Counted from the first letter of the stretch, positions 1-9,227 are shown. The stretch: 64,000 nucleotides of DNA from Thalassomonas sp. RHCl1 (GCF_947387555.1 NZ_CANDNZ010000003.1:310001-374000), one strand, 5' to 3'. Made by a program: numbers and translations. The notes: generated by a model not told the origin, from the sequence alone.

Positions 1-1
1 C

Positions 2-1039
2 CCGCTGCGCGCCGGTAGCCGGGTTTATGGCCCTAAAGCTGGGGAGAAATTCGGCCAGTTACTTGCCCGGGTTGACGAAAGGGCCGATATCGAGTCGGTC
101 CGTGAATTCGAAGCCGCTTTAAATGCCGCCCGCCTGCGCATTGCCCAGGCGGACTCTCAGTTAAAACAGGTGGAAAATAACCTGCAGCTGGCAAAAAACA
201 GCTTTGCCCGTAACGAGTCTGTCTGGAAAAAAAAGCTGATCCCAAAAGAAAAATATGAGGCTTCCCGTACCGAACTGTTAAATGCCAAAGAATCGTTAAC
301 CACCGCCAAAGCCGAGCTGGCTGCGGCCAGGAGCCAGGAAAAATCGGCCCTTGCCCAGCTGAACCAGGCTAAGGTTGCCCTGGAAAAAACCAGTATTTTT
401 GCCCCTTTTGACGGGGTGCTGCGTAAGGTCAACGTACGCCAGGGGGATTATTGGGGCGGTCCGGCGGCAGCCACCAGTGACCGCCAGCGGGAAGCCTCGT
501 CTGCCATGGTCGTTGTTGATACCAGGGAGTATGAAGTCACCCTTAATGTTCCCTATTATGCCGGTGACAAGTTACAGGAAAACCAGGCGGTATTTCTCAG
601 CTGGAGTCCGGCGAAACTGCTGGCGGCGGCAAAAAGCGGCTTTAGCGGCAATCAGGTGAGCCAAGGTGTTGTCTATTCCGTCAGCCCCAGTATTAATCTG
701 GAGCAAAGGGCGATAGAAGTGAAAGTACATACCCGCTCGGGTGCCGGACTATTAAAAGACGGTATGCATGTTACCGCCTGGATCATGGTGGATAAAAAAG
801 AAAATGTCACCCTGGTGCCCAACAGTGCTATCGTGACCCGCAACAATAAACCTTATGTTTATGCGGTAACAGAGCAGAATAAAGCCGAACTGGTGGCAGT
901 ACAAACCGGTATCGAGGATCTGAACCAGGTGGAAATCACCCGTGGTCTCAGTACCGGCATGCAGGTGATCACCGAAGGCAAGCACAAAGTGGTGGACGGC
1001 AGCGATGTACGTCTGGTGCAGGAGTCTTTGCATGAATAA
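2..1039 (+). CDS. RND efflux periplasmic adaptor (MFP), 5' end cut by window
   Basis: Membrane-fusion subunit that would link an inner-membrane RND pump to an outer-membrane channel. The frame is open from base 2, so the start codon and signal peptide lie outside the window; the GTG at 170 is internal. The visible part has a long alpha-helical hairpin rich in Lys, Ala and Glu (about positions 100-390), then the lipoyl/barrel return with the family motif KTSIFAPFDGVLRKVNVRQGDY (positions about 390-450), and a beta-barrel and membrane-proximal part ending in a stop at 1037-1039. The stop overlaps the next gene's ATG region by 8 bases, so the two are translationally coupled. Substrate cannot be told from the sequence. 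Family identity is secure. Confidence 0.9.
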   Translation, partial: PLRAGSRVYGPKAGEKFGQLLARVDERADIESVREFEAALNAARLRIAQADSQLKQVENNLQLAKNSFARNESVWKKKLIPKEKYEASRTELLNAKESLTTAKAELAAARSQEKSALAQLNQAKVALEKTSIFAPFDGVLRKVNVRQGDYWGGPAAATSDRQREASSAMVVVDTREYEVTLNVPYYAGDKLQENQAVFLSWSPAKLLAAAKSGFSGNQVSQGVVYSVSPSINLEQRAIEVKVHTRSGAGLLKDGMHVTAWIMVDKKENVTLVPNSAIVTRNNKPYVYAVTEQNKAELVAVQTGIEDLNQVEITRGLSTGMQVITEGKHKVVDGSDVRLVQESLHE

Positions 1040-4000
1040 GTCTTCTTTTGCCTATAAGTTGTTTGTCGAAAAAGTTATTTCCTCCTTATTATTGGGGGTC
1101 TTGCTGCTGGGCGGCGTACTGGCCTATAACGCCATGCTGAAAGAAAACAACCCGGATCTGGAAATTCCCCAGGCGCTTATCACGGTGGAATGGCCGGGGG
1201 CCGCCGCAGAGCAAATAGAAAAAGAAGTCACCAAGCCGTTAGAAGATGTGCTCAATGGTTTAAAGGGCTTGAAAAAGCTGCAAAGCGGCTCGCAATATTC
1301 TTTTGCCATCATTGCGGTAGAGTTTAATACCGATATTTCTATTTCCGATGCCATGGTACAGCTGCGCGCCAAAGTAGATGAAGGTCAGGCGGAATTCCCG
1401 CAGGCGGTAAAGAAACCGCTGATAGAGCAGGTTTCCGTTAATGACTCGCCGGTGATCGAATATATGCTCTACGGCGACCTTGACGACTACGCTTTTAGCC
1501 AGGTAGTAAAACGCATCGAAAAACGCCTGGAAGCGCAATCCGGGGTAAAAAAAGTTGAAAAAGGCGGCTATCGTGAAACCAGCGTACATGTGCGCCTGCT
1601 GCCCCACAGGTTACAGTCCCTGCGTATCTCCCCCAATATTGTGCGCCAGCGTATCGAAGAAGCCAACCAGGATATGAGCTGGGGCGAATTTGACAACAGC
1701 GAAACCATTATCCAGCTGTACCTGGCGGGCCGTTTCGACAGTATTGAAAAATTACGGGCCTTGCCGGTCTACCGTATGGGCGATAACCGTGTGGTGCGCC
1801 TGGAAGAAGTTGCTTTGGTATATAAGGGACTGGACAAGGTAAAGTCGGAAACTTACTTTTCCCAGCATGGCTCACAGTTCACCCAGGGGGTATCCCTTGG
1901 CGTGAAAAAACGTCCCGGGGTCGATACCATTACCCTGATCAATGAAGTTAAAACCCTGATGGCTGAGTTCGAACAGCAAAGTTTCTGGCCGAAAGGGCTT
2001 AAGGCCGCCGTCATCAGCGATGAAAGCGAGATCATCGAAGAGTCATTTAACAACGTTTTCAACAATATCTGGCAGGCGATGCTGGCGGTGTTTATTATCT
2101 TAATGGTACTGCTGACCTGGCGCGAAGCCCTGATTGCCGGGCTGGCAATTCCGCTTACCTTCCTCGGGGTACTGCTGGTGCTGGGGATGCTGGGTTATAC
2201 CCTAAATACTATGGTGATCATCGGCATGGTCCTGGCGCTGGGTATGCTGGTGGATGTCTTTATCCTGGTAATGGAAGGCATGCATGATCATCTTTATGAG
2301 AAAAAAATGTCTTTTGCCGATGCCGCCATGGCAACGGTAAAAACCTATGCCATGCCGGCATTTTCCGGCCAGCTCACCACCATTTTGGCGATGGCGCCTA
2401 TGATGGCCATTGGCGGTATCGACGGTAAATTTATCCGTTTGATCCCGATCACTGCTGTCTTGTGTCTGATCTTCAGCTATATCATTGCCTTTGTGATCTG
2501 TATTTCCCTGTCGCAATTTTTATTGAAAAATACCGACAATGCCGGTCCCAGCCAGGTTGACCGTTTTGCCAGACTGGCCGGCAGCAAGCTGCGCGCCTGG
2601 CTGCTGAAAAATGCCCTGAAAAGCCGTAAACAGGCACTAAGCTGGCTGATGGCAGTGCTGGGAGTCTGGCTGGTGTCCATCTATTTGTTTACCACCCTGC
2701 CCTCCCTGCTCTATCCCAAGGCGGATGGCCGTAACCTGGCGATCACCATAGAGCTGGCACCGGATGCCCCGCTGGAGAAAAGCCGTGAAGTGGCCAAACT
2801 CGCCGGTGACTACCTCAGGCAGCAGCCCTTTTTTGAAAATGTTGCCATGTACGTGGGGAAAAAGAGCCCGCGCGCCGTCGGCTCCATCACCGAACAGCTC
2901 TCCCTTAACGAAAGCCCTAACCTGATAGGTTTTTCTGCCTTGTTTGTACCTAAAGGCGAGCGGGATAAGTTGGGTTATCAATATGTTGAAAGCTTAAGGC
3001 AGGGACTGGAGCAAACCTTGTATCATGTACCCGGGATCACGGTCTTGTTTAAACCCGAAGTGGGCGGCTCCAGCAGTGACGACCCCTTGCAGTTGGTGTT
3101 GCAGGGTGCAGACATGGAAACCCTGAGCGAAATTGCCCGGCAGGTAGAGCACGAGTTGAGCGCTATCGAAGGAGTCACCGATGTTCGTAACAACCTGGGC
3201 CCGTGGAAAAGCCAGGTCAGGGTGATTGCCAATGCCGAAGCATTAAACTTCCACGGCATCACAGAGCAGGACTTTGCCAGCCAGTTGCGTATTGCCACAG
3301 AAGCAGACGAATACGGTAAATTTAAGATTGCCGGGATTGAGGACGATTTAAAAATTCGTTTAAGCACCTACTGGGAAAGCCGGGGTGAAGAGATAGGCGG
3401 CCCGAGATCTATGGCGGAGATCAGCCTGATTAATATTTTCAGTCCGCAGGGACACCTGGTGCCGGGAGGTAACCTGGCGGATTATGAATTGAGTGAAACG
3501 CCGCCGGTTTTTACCCATAACAAAACCCAACGCTCAATTACGGTAAAAGGTAAACTCGAAGGCATTACCGTCGGCGAGGTCATTCAGCGCCTGCAACCCA
3601 GCATGGAAACCTTCGAACAAAACTGGCCCCAGGGTTATAGCTATCACTTTGCCGGTGAGGCACAAAGTTCGGAAGAAACCTACGGTGCTGCCGGTATGGT
3701 ATTTGCTGTTGCCATCTTTATGGTGTTTGCCGTGCTTACCCTGGCGCTGAACTCCTTTAAACTGCCGCTGGTGGTATTGATCACTATACCTTTAGCCTTG
3801 ATCGGCACCTTCACCGGTTTCTGGCTGTTCGGCATCGCATTTTCCTTCCCGGCGATGATAGGTTTGATTGCCCTGGTAGGCATAGTGGTCAATAACGCCA
3901 TTGTGATGGTGGATACCATGAACAATCATATAGATGACGGCAAGCCCCTGGTGGAAGCCTGCGCCAGCGGCGCGGCAGACAGATTGAGGCCTATTTTAGG

Positions 4001-4175
4001 CACAACGGTTACCACTATGGTCGGGCTTATTCCGCTGGCTTATAGCGATCCCATCTGGTTTCCCCTTTGCATGGCGATCATCTTTGGCCTGCTGGCATCA
4101 ACCGTGGTGGCCATGATTGTCATTCCGACAATGTATATGTTAGTCTCGCACCAGCAGCAAACCGGGCCGGCTTAA
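1032..4175 (+). CDS. RND efflux transporter permease (AcrB/HAE1-like)
   Basis: Proton-driven inner-membrane pump, 1047 residues, the normal length for the family. I start it at ATG 1032 (MNKSSFAYKLF), not at an upstream codon at 1005, because this ATG sits in the end of the adaptor gene (8-base overlap) and gives the usual short cytosolic N-terminus before TM1. The porter motif region with PGAAAEQIEKEVTKPLE (residues about 60-75) is typical. A central TM bundle follows at about residues 340-510, with the TM4 segment GMVLALGMLVDVFILVMEG; it carries one Asp of the usual proton relay. A second bundle lies at about 860-1040. It forms one unit with the upstream adaptor and the downstream TetR gene. 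Substrate unknown. Confidence 0.92.
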   Translation: MNKSSFAYKLFVEKVISSLLLGVLLLGGVLAYNAMLKENNPDLEIPQALITVEWPGAAAEQIEKEVTKPLEDVLNGLKGLKKLQSGSQYSFAIIAVEFNTDISISDAMVQLRAKVDEGQAEFPQAVKKPLIEQVSVNDSPVIEYMLYGDLDDYAFSQVVKRIEKRLEAQSGVKKVEKGGYRETSVHVRLLPHRLQSLRISPNIVRQRIEEANQDMSWGEFDNSETIIQLYLAGRFDSIEKLRALPVYRMGDNRVVRLEEVALVYKGLDKVKSETYFSQHGSQFTQGVSLGVKKRPGVDTITLINEVKTLMAEFEQQSFWPKGLKAAVISDESEIIEESFNNVFNNIWQAMLAVFIILMVLLTWREALIAGLAIPLTFLGVLLVLGMLGYTLNTMVIIGMVLALGMLVDVFILVMEGMHDHLYEKKMSFADAAMATVKTYAMPAFSGQLTTILAMAPMMAIGGIDGKFIRLIPITAVLCLIFSYIIAFVICISLSQFLLKNTDNAGPSQVDRFARLAGSKLRAWLLKNALKSRKQALSWLMAVLGVWLVSIYLFTTLPSLLYPKADGRNLAITIELAPDAPLEKSREVAKLAGDYLRQQPFFENVAMYVGKKSPRAVGSITEQLSLNESPNLIGFSALFVPKGERDKLGYQYVESLRQGLEQTLYHVPGITVLFKPEVGGSSSDDPLQLVLQGADMETLSEIARQVEHELSAIEGVTDVRNNLGPWKSQVRVIANAEALNFHGITEQDFASQLRIATEADEYGKFKIAGIEDDLKIRLSTYWESRGEEIGGPRSMAEISLINIFSPQGHLVPGGNLADYELSETPPVFTHNKTQRSITVKGKLEGITVGEVIQRLQPSMETFEQNWPQGYSYHFAGEAQSSEETYGAAGMVFAVAIFMVFAVLTLALNSFKLPLVVLITIPLALIGTFTGFWLFGIAFSFPAMIGLIALVGIVVNNAIVMVDTMNNHIDDGKPLVEACASGAADRLRPILGTTVTTMVGLIPLAYSDPIWFPLCMAIIFGLLASTVVAMIVIPTMYMLVSHQQQTGPA

Positions 4176-4199
4176 CGCCTGCCCCTGACAATACAGATT

Positions 4200-4859
4200 A
4201 TGGCCAGAAAAACGAAAGAAGAAGCAGAACGTACCCGTAAAACCCTGATCCACGCCGCCTTAATGCATTTCAGCGAGCATGGTGTTGCCCACACCACGCT
4301 CAATGATATTTCCAAGGCGGCCGGAGTCACTAAGGGGGCGTTTTACTGGCACTTTAAAAACAAGCTAGAAATTTTTGAAGCCATAGTCGAAGCCTATTCA
4401 CAGCCTTTGGATGAACAAGCCACCAATATGCTCGAACAGGCGGCGGAGCCCCTGAGCGGGTTATTTCAATCGCTGGCGTATTACGCCAGCGAGGTGGAGA
4501 AATCTCCCGAATTAATCGCCTTGTTTACCGTGTCGTTTTACAAGTGCGAATATACCCGGGAGTTGACCCCTTTGCTCAAATTTGACCAGCAAGAAGTGGC
4601 CAAAACCAAGGAAATTATCACCACGGCATTAAAAAAGTTACCGGATAACGGCTGGCAGAATAATCAAGAGGGTAATCCTGAACTTATAGCGACTATAGCC
4701 ATAGACGCGGTTACGGGGACTTTAATGCGCTGGTGCCGGGACAGACAAGGCAGCCTGTCCGGGCAAATTCTTGATGCCGCTAAAATAGTGTTATCCGGCA
4801 GCGGTATCCGCCCGGCCCTGCTGGAGCAAGCCGCAGCTTCGATTAATCTGGCTCAATAA
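4200..4859 (+). CDS. TetR/AcrR family transcriptional repressor
   Basis: 219-residue regulator. Residues about 10-58 form the TetR_N helix-turn-helix, with TLNDISKAAGVTKGAFYWHF as the recognition region. The rest is a variable ligand-binding helical domain like that of AcrR/TtgR. It lies 24 bases downstream of the RND permease on the same strand, which makes it the likely drug-sensing repressor of this pump operon. No strong Shine-Dalgarno precedes ATG 4200, so it may depend on read-through from the pump gene. The operator would be upstream of the adaptor, outside the window. Confidence 0.88.
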   Translation: MARKTKEEAERTRKTLIHAALMHFSEHGVAHTTLNDISKAAGVTKGAFYWHFKNKLEIFEAIVEAYSQPLDEQATNMLEQAAEPLSGLFQSLAYYASEVEKSPELIALFTVSFYKCEYTRELTPLLKFDQQEVAKTKEIITTALKKLPDNGWQNNQEGNPELIATIAIDAVTGTLMRWCRDRQGSLSGQILDAAKIVLSGSGIRPALLEQAAASINLAQ

Positions 4860-4922
4860 TAAGTGCAGATGTCTTCTTTTTGTTGGTAAGTGTTTAACAA
4901 AGAACTGACAACGACTTTGTAT

Positions 4923-5366
4923 TTAAGCCAGCCAACCGGCTCTGAAGGAAACCCCCGCAAGGACAAACAGCACCGAAAAAAGGGTTACCGGGATAATATG
5001 CAGCGCCATATCAACCAGGTTGTCTTCAGAGAGTTTCGGAATCACCCTGAACCTGGCGTCCAACGCGAACATTACCGTCAGGGCCAGCAAGCTTAATTTG
5101 GCGGCAATGCCATGGGCTACCGGATTAGACATATCAAACCATAAACCGACATCGGGCAGCAGGTGATGCGCCAGCATCAGGCCTGTTACTACCTGGATGA
5201 CCAGCGCCGGCATGCCGATTTTTTCATAGGCGGACTCAAAGTCTAACAGTCGCTCCGGCGAGCGCTGCTTGAGTACTTTTGGCAAGATCACCATGGATAG
5301 CACAATATGACCCCCGGTCCAGATTGTGGCCGCCAGCAAGTGTAGCGCAAGTAATAAGCCGTACAT
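4923..5366 (-). CDS. CopD-like small integral membrane protein
   Basis: 147 residues with four predicted membrane helices. The N-terminus LHLLAATIWTGGHIVLSMVI is typical of the CopD/copper-resistance membrane family (His in TM1, W-x-GG-H motif). A good GGAGG ribosome site lies upstream of ATG 5366. No copper chaperone or CopC gene lies next to it, so a role in copper handling is only a family-level guess. It is convergent with the TetR gene; the 63 bases between them show no strong terminator. Confidence 0.7.
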   Translation of the reverse strand: MYGLLLALHLLAATIWTGGHIVLSMVILPKVLKQRSPERLLDFESAYEKIGMPALVIQVVTGLMLAHHLLPDVGLWFDMSNPVAHGIAAKLSLLALTVMFALDARFRVIPKLSEDNLVDMALHIIPVTLFSVLFVLAGVSFRAGWLA

Positions 5367-5457
5367 TAGTTAAACCTCCGTGAGTCTTGTTTGTTGTGTA
5401 AATGCCGGCAGATATGCCTGACTGTTTTTATGTGCCTGTTGTCGGCAGCGGGCTGCG

Positions 5458-5982
5458 TTACCAAAACTGTGCCGGACTGAGTGATCTTGCACATTGAACT
5501 TTACCTTTAATATTTTTTAGTGCATCTTTTTTTAATTCCAGCGCCATCCAGGCTTGGGGATACGCCAACTCATAAGCCGGACTGATGCCGTGCCCTGCTG
5601 TAAAACCGACCCGAGAATAATATTTAGGATCTCCGAGCACCAACACAAAGCAGGCATGGCGCGCTTTGAGGGTTTCAAGCCCCTTATGAATAAGCGCCGT
5701 GCCGATGCCACGCCCCTGGTGATTACTTTGCACTGCAAGCGGGGCGAGTATATAGCCCTGTCCTATATCTGTTCCTTCAACGGATGCCGATGAAAAAAGA
5801 ATATGGCCGATAATTTCCCCGTCTTGCTCCGCAACTAAAGAAAGTAGGGGTAAGGCGGTATTATCCTCAAGCAGATCAAGCGTCAGTTGGGCGACGGCCT
5901 CAGCTTCATCTTTTTCAAATGTATCCCGATGAAGCTGGAAAATGTCTTGCTTATCCTGCTCGGTCGATACTCTTATATTCAT
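5458..5982 (-). CDS. GNAT family N-acetyltransferase (YhbS-like)
   Basis: 174-residue acetyl-CoA-dependent acetyltransferase. The acetyl-CoA loop QSNHQGRGIGTALIHKG (about residues 88-104) holds the classic Q/R-x-x-G-x-G/A motif, followed by LGDPKYYSRVGF, the signature of the YhbS subgroup. The ATG is preceded by AGGAAAATCC, a fair ribosome site. It is followed 90 bases later by the CopD-like gene on the same strand. The acceptor substrate is unknown. Confidence 0.85.
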   Translation of the reverse strand: MNIRVSTEQDKQDIFQLHRDTFEKDEAEAVAQLTLDLLEDNTALPLLSLVAEQDGEIIGHILFSSASVEGTDIGQGYILAPLAVQSNHQGRGIGTALIHKGLETLKARHACFVLVLGDPKYYSRVGFTAGHGISPAYELAYPQAWMALELKKDALKNIKGKVQCARSLSPAQFW

Positions 5983-6013
5983 GGATTTTCCTATAGACAG
6001 TCACTGCCGGTTT

Positions 6014-6613
6014 TTATTGCGCCACTAATATGGATAAGCCAGACAACCAGAAAAGTTGTACACCATACCCTAGTCTTTGATGGGTGCCGGGATTACTCTG
6101 TTTTTTAATTGCTTTTGCCAGGGTAACGGTGAAATAGACAGATAAAAGAAAACAGGCCAGGGAAAAGAGTTTGAAATAGAGAGTAAAGCTTGATTCGAAC
6201 AGGGCTAAAATCGGCGCAATGTAGAGCGACAATAACATGATAAAACCTGCCCAAGAATGTATTTTACACGCCGTTGTTGGATTTTTGGTGTAGGGATCGG
6301 CGTCCATAGGAAAAAAACCGGCGACTAAGGTCCCTAAACCATGGACAATCACCAGTCCCCCTATCGCCATCAGCAATATCGAATGCGTAGCCGATGCAAT
6401 CAAGTAGTAACCAAAAAGACAAAATAAAACACCCAGGGGATAATTATTGATGAGTGGTGAAAATTTTTCTGTGGGGCTGCCGACTGCGCCCAGTTCGCTG
6501 CAAAACTGTTTGGCATGGTTATAACCCTGGTAACGCTTTGCGGCAATAAAGACACCGAACACTATCCAGACGGATGCCAGCAGGCCGCAGTAAGCATAAA
6601 AACTTTCAGTCAT
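6014..6613 (-). CDS. DUF998 family integral membrane protein
   Basis: About 199 residues, with six or so hydrophobic segments. The block CSELGAVGSPTEKFSPLINN and the following P-L-G are characteristic of DUF998. I start at ATG 6613 because AAGGAGTTCTCT lies directly upstream; the longer frame to 6652 lacks such a site. The family function is unknown. It sits 31 bases upstream of the GNAT gene on the same strand and may be cotranscribed with it. Confidence 0.72.
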   Translation of the reverse strand: MTESFYAYCGLLASVWIVFGVFIAAKRYQGYNHAKQFCSELGAVGSPTEKFSPLINNYPLGVLFCLFGYYLIASATHSILLMAIGGLVIVHGLGTLVAGFFPMDADPYTKNPTTACKIHSWAGFIMLLSLYIAPILALFESSFTLYFKLFSLACFLLSVYFTVTLAKAIKKQSNPGTHQRLGYGVQLFWLSGLSILVAQ

Positions 6614-7028
6614 AGAGAACTCCTTTTTCAAAACCAGTAGCGCACTAAGCAAACAAGGTTGTCCTGGCTTGGTTAAGCTTTGATTATACTCAATTATCTG
6701 GGGGATTTAAGCAAACTTTTACCAAGGAAAATATTACAGTTAAATAGTTGCCTATCACCTTACCGGAGCCGTCAAAAAGTACATAAGCAAGCGCAAGACG
6801 GTAATCCCCCAAAAAAATAATTGAAGCTAAAAGTAGAATTGTCTCGTAATCTAAACGCAGGACCTCTTTAATCGCCGGCTGTAGGATGATCTTGTTATTA
6901 CACTCAGTTTTATCTCCTGCTATAGTAACTGCTACAAAATGCAGGCCTGCCTGGACTGATTTCGAGGTTGAAACACTTTGGCTGACGGTATTTTATTAAG
7001 GGCACTTCAATTATTCATCGCGAGGTAA
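6614..7028. other. Intergenic region between divergent genes
   Basis: About 415 bases, AT-rich, between the divergent DUF998 and GNAT genes. It must hold both promoters. No convincing ORF, large repeat or RNA element was seen. A short inverted pair (TTACCG near 6761 and CGGTAA near 6800) is too weak to call. Confidence 0.4.
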
Positions 7029-7880
7029 ATGATGACGGACACAACACTATCTATTCGTACAATGAACGCTGAAGAATTAGGTCTGGCAATCAATTGGGCT
7101 GAACGAGAAGGCTGGAACCCTGGCCGCTACGATGCTGCCCTATTTCACCAGGCTGATCCCAGTGGCTTTTTCGTTGGCGAAGTTGGTGGTCAAGCAGTCG
7201 CTGTGGGTAGCGCCACTGTGTATGATGAACACTTTGCTTTTTGTGGCTTGTATATTGTAGCGCCCGAGTATCGCGGCAAGGGTTATGGGTTAGCTCTCAC
7301 ACAACACCGTTTAGCCTATTGTGGTGACCGGAACGTCGGCATTGATGGCGTGTTAGAGAATGTCAAAATTTATCAGCGTATAGGTTATGTACCCTATTAT
7401 GAAAATCGCCGTTATAAGTTGATTGCAGCCAATAAAAAATTTAATTCCGCAGCGATCAAACCTGTGAATCGTGAAGACTTGGCACAGCTTTTAGCCTATG
7501 ACCGTCAGTGCTTTCCTGCCCCTAGAGAACTTTTCCTGAAAGAGTGGCTTGAACAAGCCGAAGGAATGTCTTTGGTATACCGTGTTGATGATGTTCTTCA
7601 AGGATATATTGTCAGGCGGCGTTGTGTTGAAGGCTACAAAATTGGTCCTCTATTTGCGGACAACGCCGATGTGGCAGAGCAGTTGTTAAACGCTGTGCAA
7701 ACCGATATTGAAGGAGAGACCGTGCTGCTAGATGTGCCCGAAATTAATAAAGATGCGGTGACTTTAGCGGAGTGTGCAGGCATGAAGGTTATTTTCGCTA
7801 CTGCACGAATGTACCAAAAGGGTTTACCTGATATCGCCAATGATAAAGTATTCGGTATTACCACCTTTGAATTAGGTTAG
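7029..7880 (+). CDS. Two-domain GNAT acetyltransferase
   Basis: 283 residues. An N-terminal GNAT domain (about 5-140) has the acetyl-CoA motif VAPEYRGKGYGLALTQHRL. A second domain (about 150-280) resembles the Acetyltransf_18/YitH-type C-terminal module, with the repeated DRQCFPAPRELFLKEWL element. GAGGT precedes tandem ATGs at 7029 and 7032. It is monocistronic. Acceptor not known. Confidence 0.8.
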   Translation: MMTDTTLSIRTMNAEELGLAINWAEREGWNPGRYDAALFHQADPSGFFVGEVGGQAVAVGSATVYDEHFAFCGLYIVAPEYRGKGYGLALTQHRLAYCGDRNVGIDGVLENVKIYQRIGYVPYYENRRYKLIAANKKFNSAAIKPVNREDLAQLLAYDRQCFPAPRELFLKEWLEQAEGMSLVYRVDDVLQGYIVRRRCVEGYKIGPLFADNADVAEQLLNAVQTDIEGETVLLDVPEINKDAVTLAECAGMKVIFATARMYQKGLPDIANDKVFGITTFELG

Positions 7881-8112
7881 GGGTTTGAAGTCCAGCAGTA
7901 CGAAAGTTTCGCTAAGGCTGAAGCGCCTTAAAATCAAGCGCCTCAGTCTACGGCCTGCAAAGCTGAACAGCTAAAAATCATATCCCCAAAAACTAGGCCG
8001 ACGATATAATTAATTTTAGGCTGTCCAGTTTTTAGTATTAAATAATCAATCGATTAATGATAAAAGTCATTTAAAAGTAGTACGACAGCCAGAGCAATAG
8101 CGCAGGCAGGAT
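7881..8112. other. Intergenic region with short repeats
   Basis: After the GNAT stop there is a short AAGGC...GCCTT inverted pair (about 7913-7929) and a near-repeat AAGCGCCTTA / AAGCGCCTCA. Neither is a convincing terminator or attC site. No gene was found. Confidence 0.3.
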
Positions 8113-8294
8113 CTATGGAAAATTGCAGCCAAAAGAGCAAAGGCGACATGCCTCTCTTGCTTCTTCACCTGTGCCATGCTCGTATTGATAAGTTAGGTAT
8201 TCACAATCAGGCGCAGAATGGTCAACGGAACTCACGGCTAAACCAAAACCTGCCCCCAAAGCCAATAAAACTTTGTTGGCAGTATTTTTTTCAT
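8113..8294 (-). pseudogene. Frameshifted gene for a small exported cysteine-rich peptide
   Basis: Read on the minus strand, ATG at 8294 is followed by a run of seven A (8285-8291). In the ATG frame translation ends after 18 codons. One extra A in that run would open a frame of about 60 residues: a Lys-rich start (MKKNTANK), a hydrophobic export segment (VLLALGAGFGLAVSS), then a Cys-containing tail with SAPDC, EACRLC and GCNFP, ending in TAG at 8113-8115. The leader (ALGAGFGLA) and the SAP-x-C junction match the intact small gene at 48654-48899 (ALGFGIGLT, SAPQC). It is either a recent single-base deletion, an assembly error in a homopolymer, or slippage-dependent expression. A plus-strand frame over the same bases looks like its shadow. 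Confidence 0.5.
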
Positions 8295-8507
8295 CCTAAA
8301 TATCCGTTCAGTTATTATTATTCGTTTAAGAGTATTGACGATTATTCGGAGCTTACTTTAATAGTAATCGCATTGAAGTGGCCAACTGGTTTTGGCCACA
8401 CATCAGTCCAAGTTTACGTGGTCAAGCATAAATGGGGTTAAGTAACTTTTTTGGCTGGTTTGTCCGGCATCAGCCAGCAATATTCATCAGCCTTATCCCG
8501 AATGATA

Positions 8508-8541
8508 AAACTGCTGTACCAGCTTTAAGGCACAGCAGTTT
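8508..8541 (-). terminator. Rho-independent terminator of symE-like gene
   Basis: A 10-bp stem (AAACTGCTGT / ACAGCAGTTT) with a 14-base loop, followed on the minus strand by TTTTAT. It starts 30 bases after the stop of the SymE-like gene. Confidence 0.6.
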
Positions 8542-8570
8542 AGTTTGTGGCTTTTTAATAAAGCCCTGAT

Positions 8571-8855
8571 TTAGTTTTCAGCCGACAGCTTTGCCTCCTC
8601 CTGCTTAGGTGTGATGACCAGCTCTGCCTGATTGACAGCAATACTGATCTTTTGCCCGACCGGGAAACCGGCCAACCGCAGCCATTTTCCCCTGAGTATC
8701 ACACAGGGCTCAAGCTTGACCGGCACATAGTTAATGCCTATGCCGCGGGTTTTTGTTGCCGTGTTGCAAACCGTCTCTTGTACGGTAAGTTGCCGATAAA
8801 TGGGATATTTTACTTTTGCCGAGGCTGGCTCTGGCGTATGATGACATTTAGCCAT
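8571..8855 (-). CDS. symE: SymE-family type I toxin-like protein
   Basis: 94 residues. The segment LRGKWLRLAGFPVGQKISI then LVITP (residues 54-83) is the SymE/AbrB-like signature: L-x-G-x-W-L-x-x-AGF-x-x-G-x-x-I. In E. coli, SymE is an SOS-induced protein whose mRNA is held off by the antisense RNA SymR; it is linked to RNA cleavage and nucleoid effects. Residues 1-45 vary and are poorly conserved. The gene stands alone, with its own terminator downstream and two hairpins upstream. No LexA box was recognised. Family assignment is good; toxicity and RNA control are inferred. Confidence 0.75.
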   Translation of the reverse strand: MAKCHHTPEPASAKVKYPIYRQLTVQETVCNTATKTRGIGINYVPVKLEPCVILRGKWLRLAGFPVGQKISIAVNQAELVITPKQEEAKLSAEN

Positions 8856-8888
8856 GACTTACTCCGCTGAGTTCGTTGTGGTTAGCGA

Positions 8889-8950
8889 CCTCTGAGTGTC
8901 CTACCACTCAGGGGTTGCGACTTAAGTTACTACTTTTGCTTGGTAGTAAC
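8889..8950. promoter_or_regulatory. Two inverted repeats in symE leader region
   Basis: The pair CCTCTGAGTG / CACTCAGGGG (8889-8898 and 8905-8914, one G-T pair) and the perfect 8-bp pair GTTACTAC / GTAGTAAC (8926-8933 and 8943-8950) lie 34-95 bases upstream of the symE start. They may shape the symE leader or an antisense RNA. Function inferred only. Confidence 0.4.
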
Positions 8951-9028
8951 GCCTGTTATTGCCGCTGTTCATTGGAAGAACTGCTGCAATAAATGCTCTC
9001 TTTTAAGACTGGGATAGCATTATTAAGG

Positions 9029-9073
9029 AAAGACCAATTCAGGAGGAAATCAATAGTGAATTGGTCTTTTTTT
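9029..9073 (+). terminator. Strong plus-strand terminator with no plus-strand gene
   Basis: A perfect 13-bp stem AAAGACCAATTCA / TGAATTGGTCTTT followed by TTTT on the plus strand. No protein gene on the plus strand ends here. A transcript antisense to the 5' part of symE would be ended by it. 8956-9227 otherwise holds no gene I can support. Confidence 0.65.
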
Positions 9074-9227
9074 GAGGATAAATTTGAACCGTTGTTTTCC
9101 GTGCAAACCCTGTTAAAAAGGAGATTAGTCGTCCTGCCATTCTTATTACCGGGAGCCGTTCCCAGGCAGTTGAATAGCAGCAAACTTAATCACTGCTCCA
9201 CGGTGAAAAAAGTTGCCCCAACATGCT

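Noticed and set aside
8285-8291. Programmed ribosomal frameshift in the peptide gene
   Set aside because: The A7 run could allow slippage but no downstream pseudoknot or stop-codon context was seen; a simple indel is more likely.
8115-8441. Plus-strand frame of 108 codons
   Set aside because: No ribosome site or known motif; it is the antisense shadow of the frameshifted cysteine-rich peptide gene on the minus strand.
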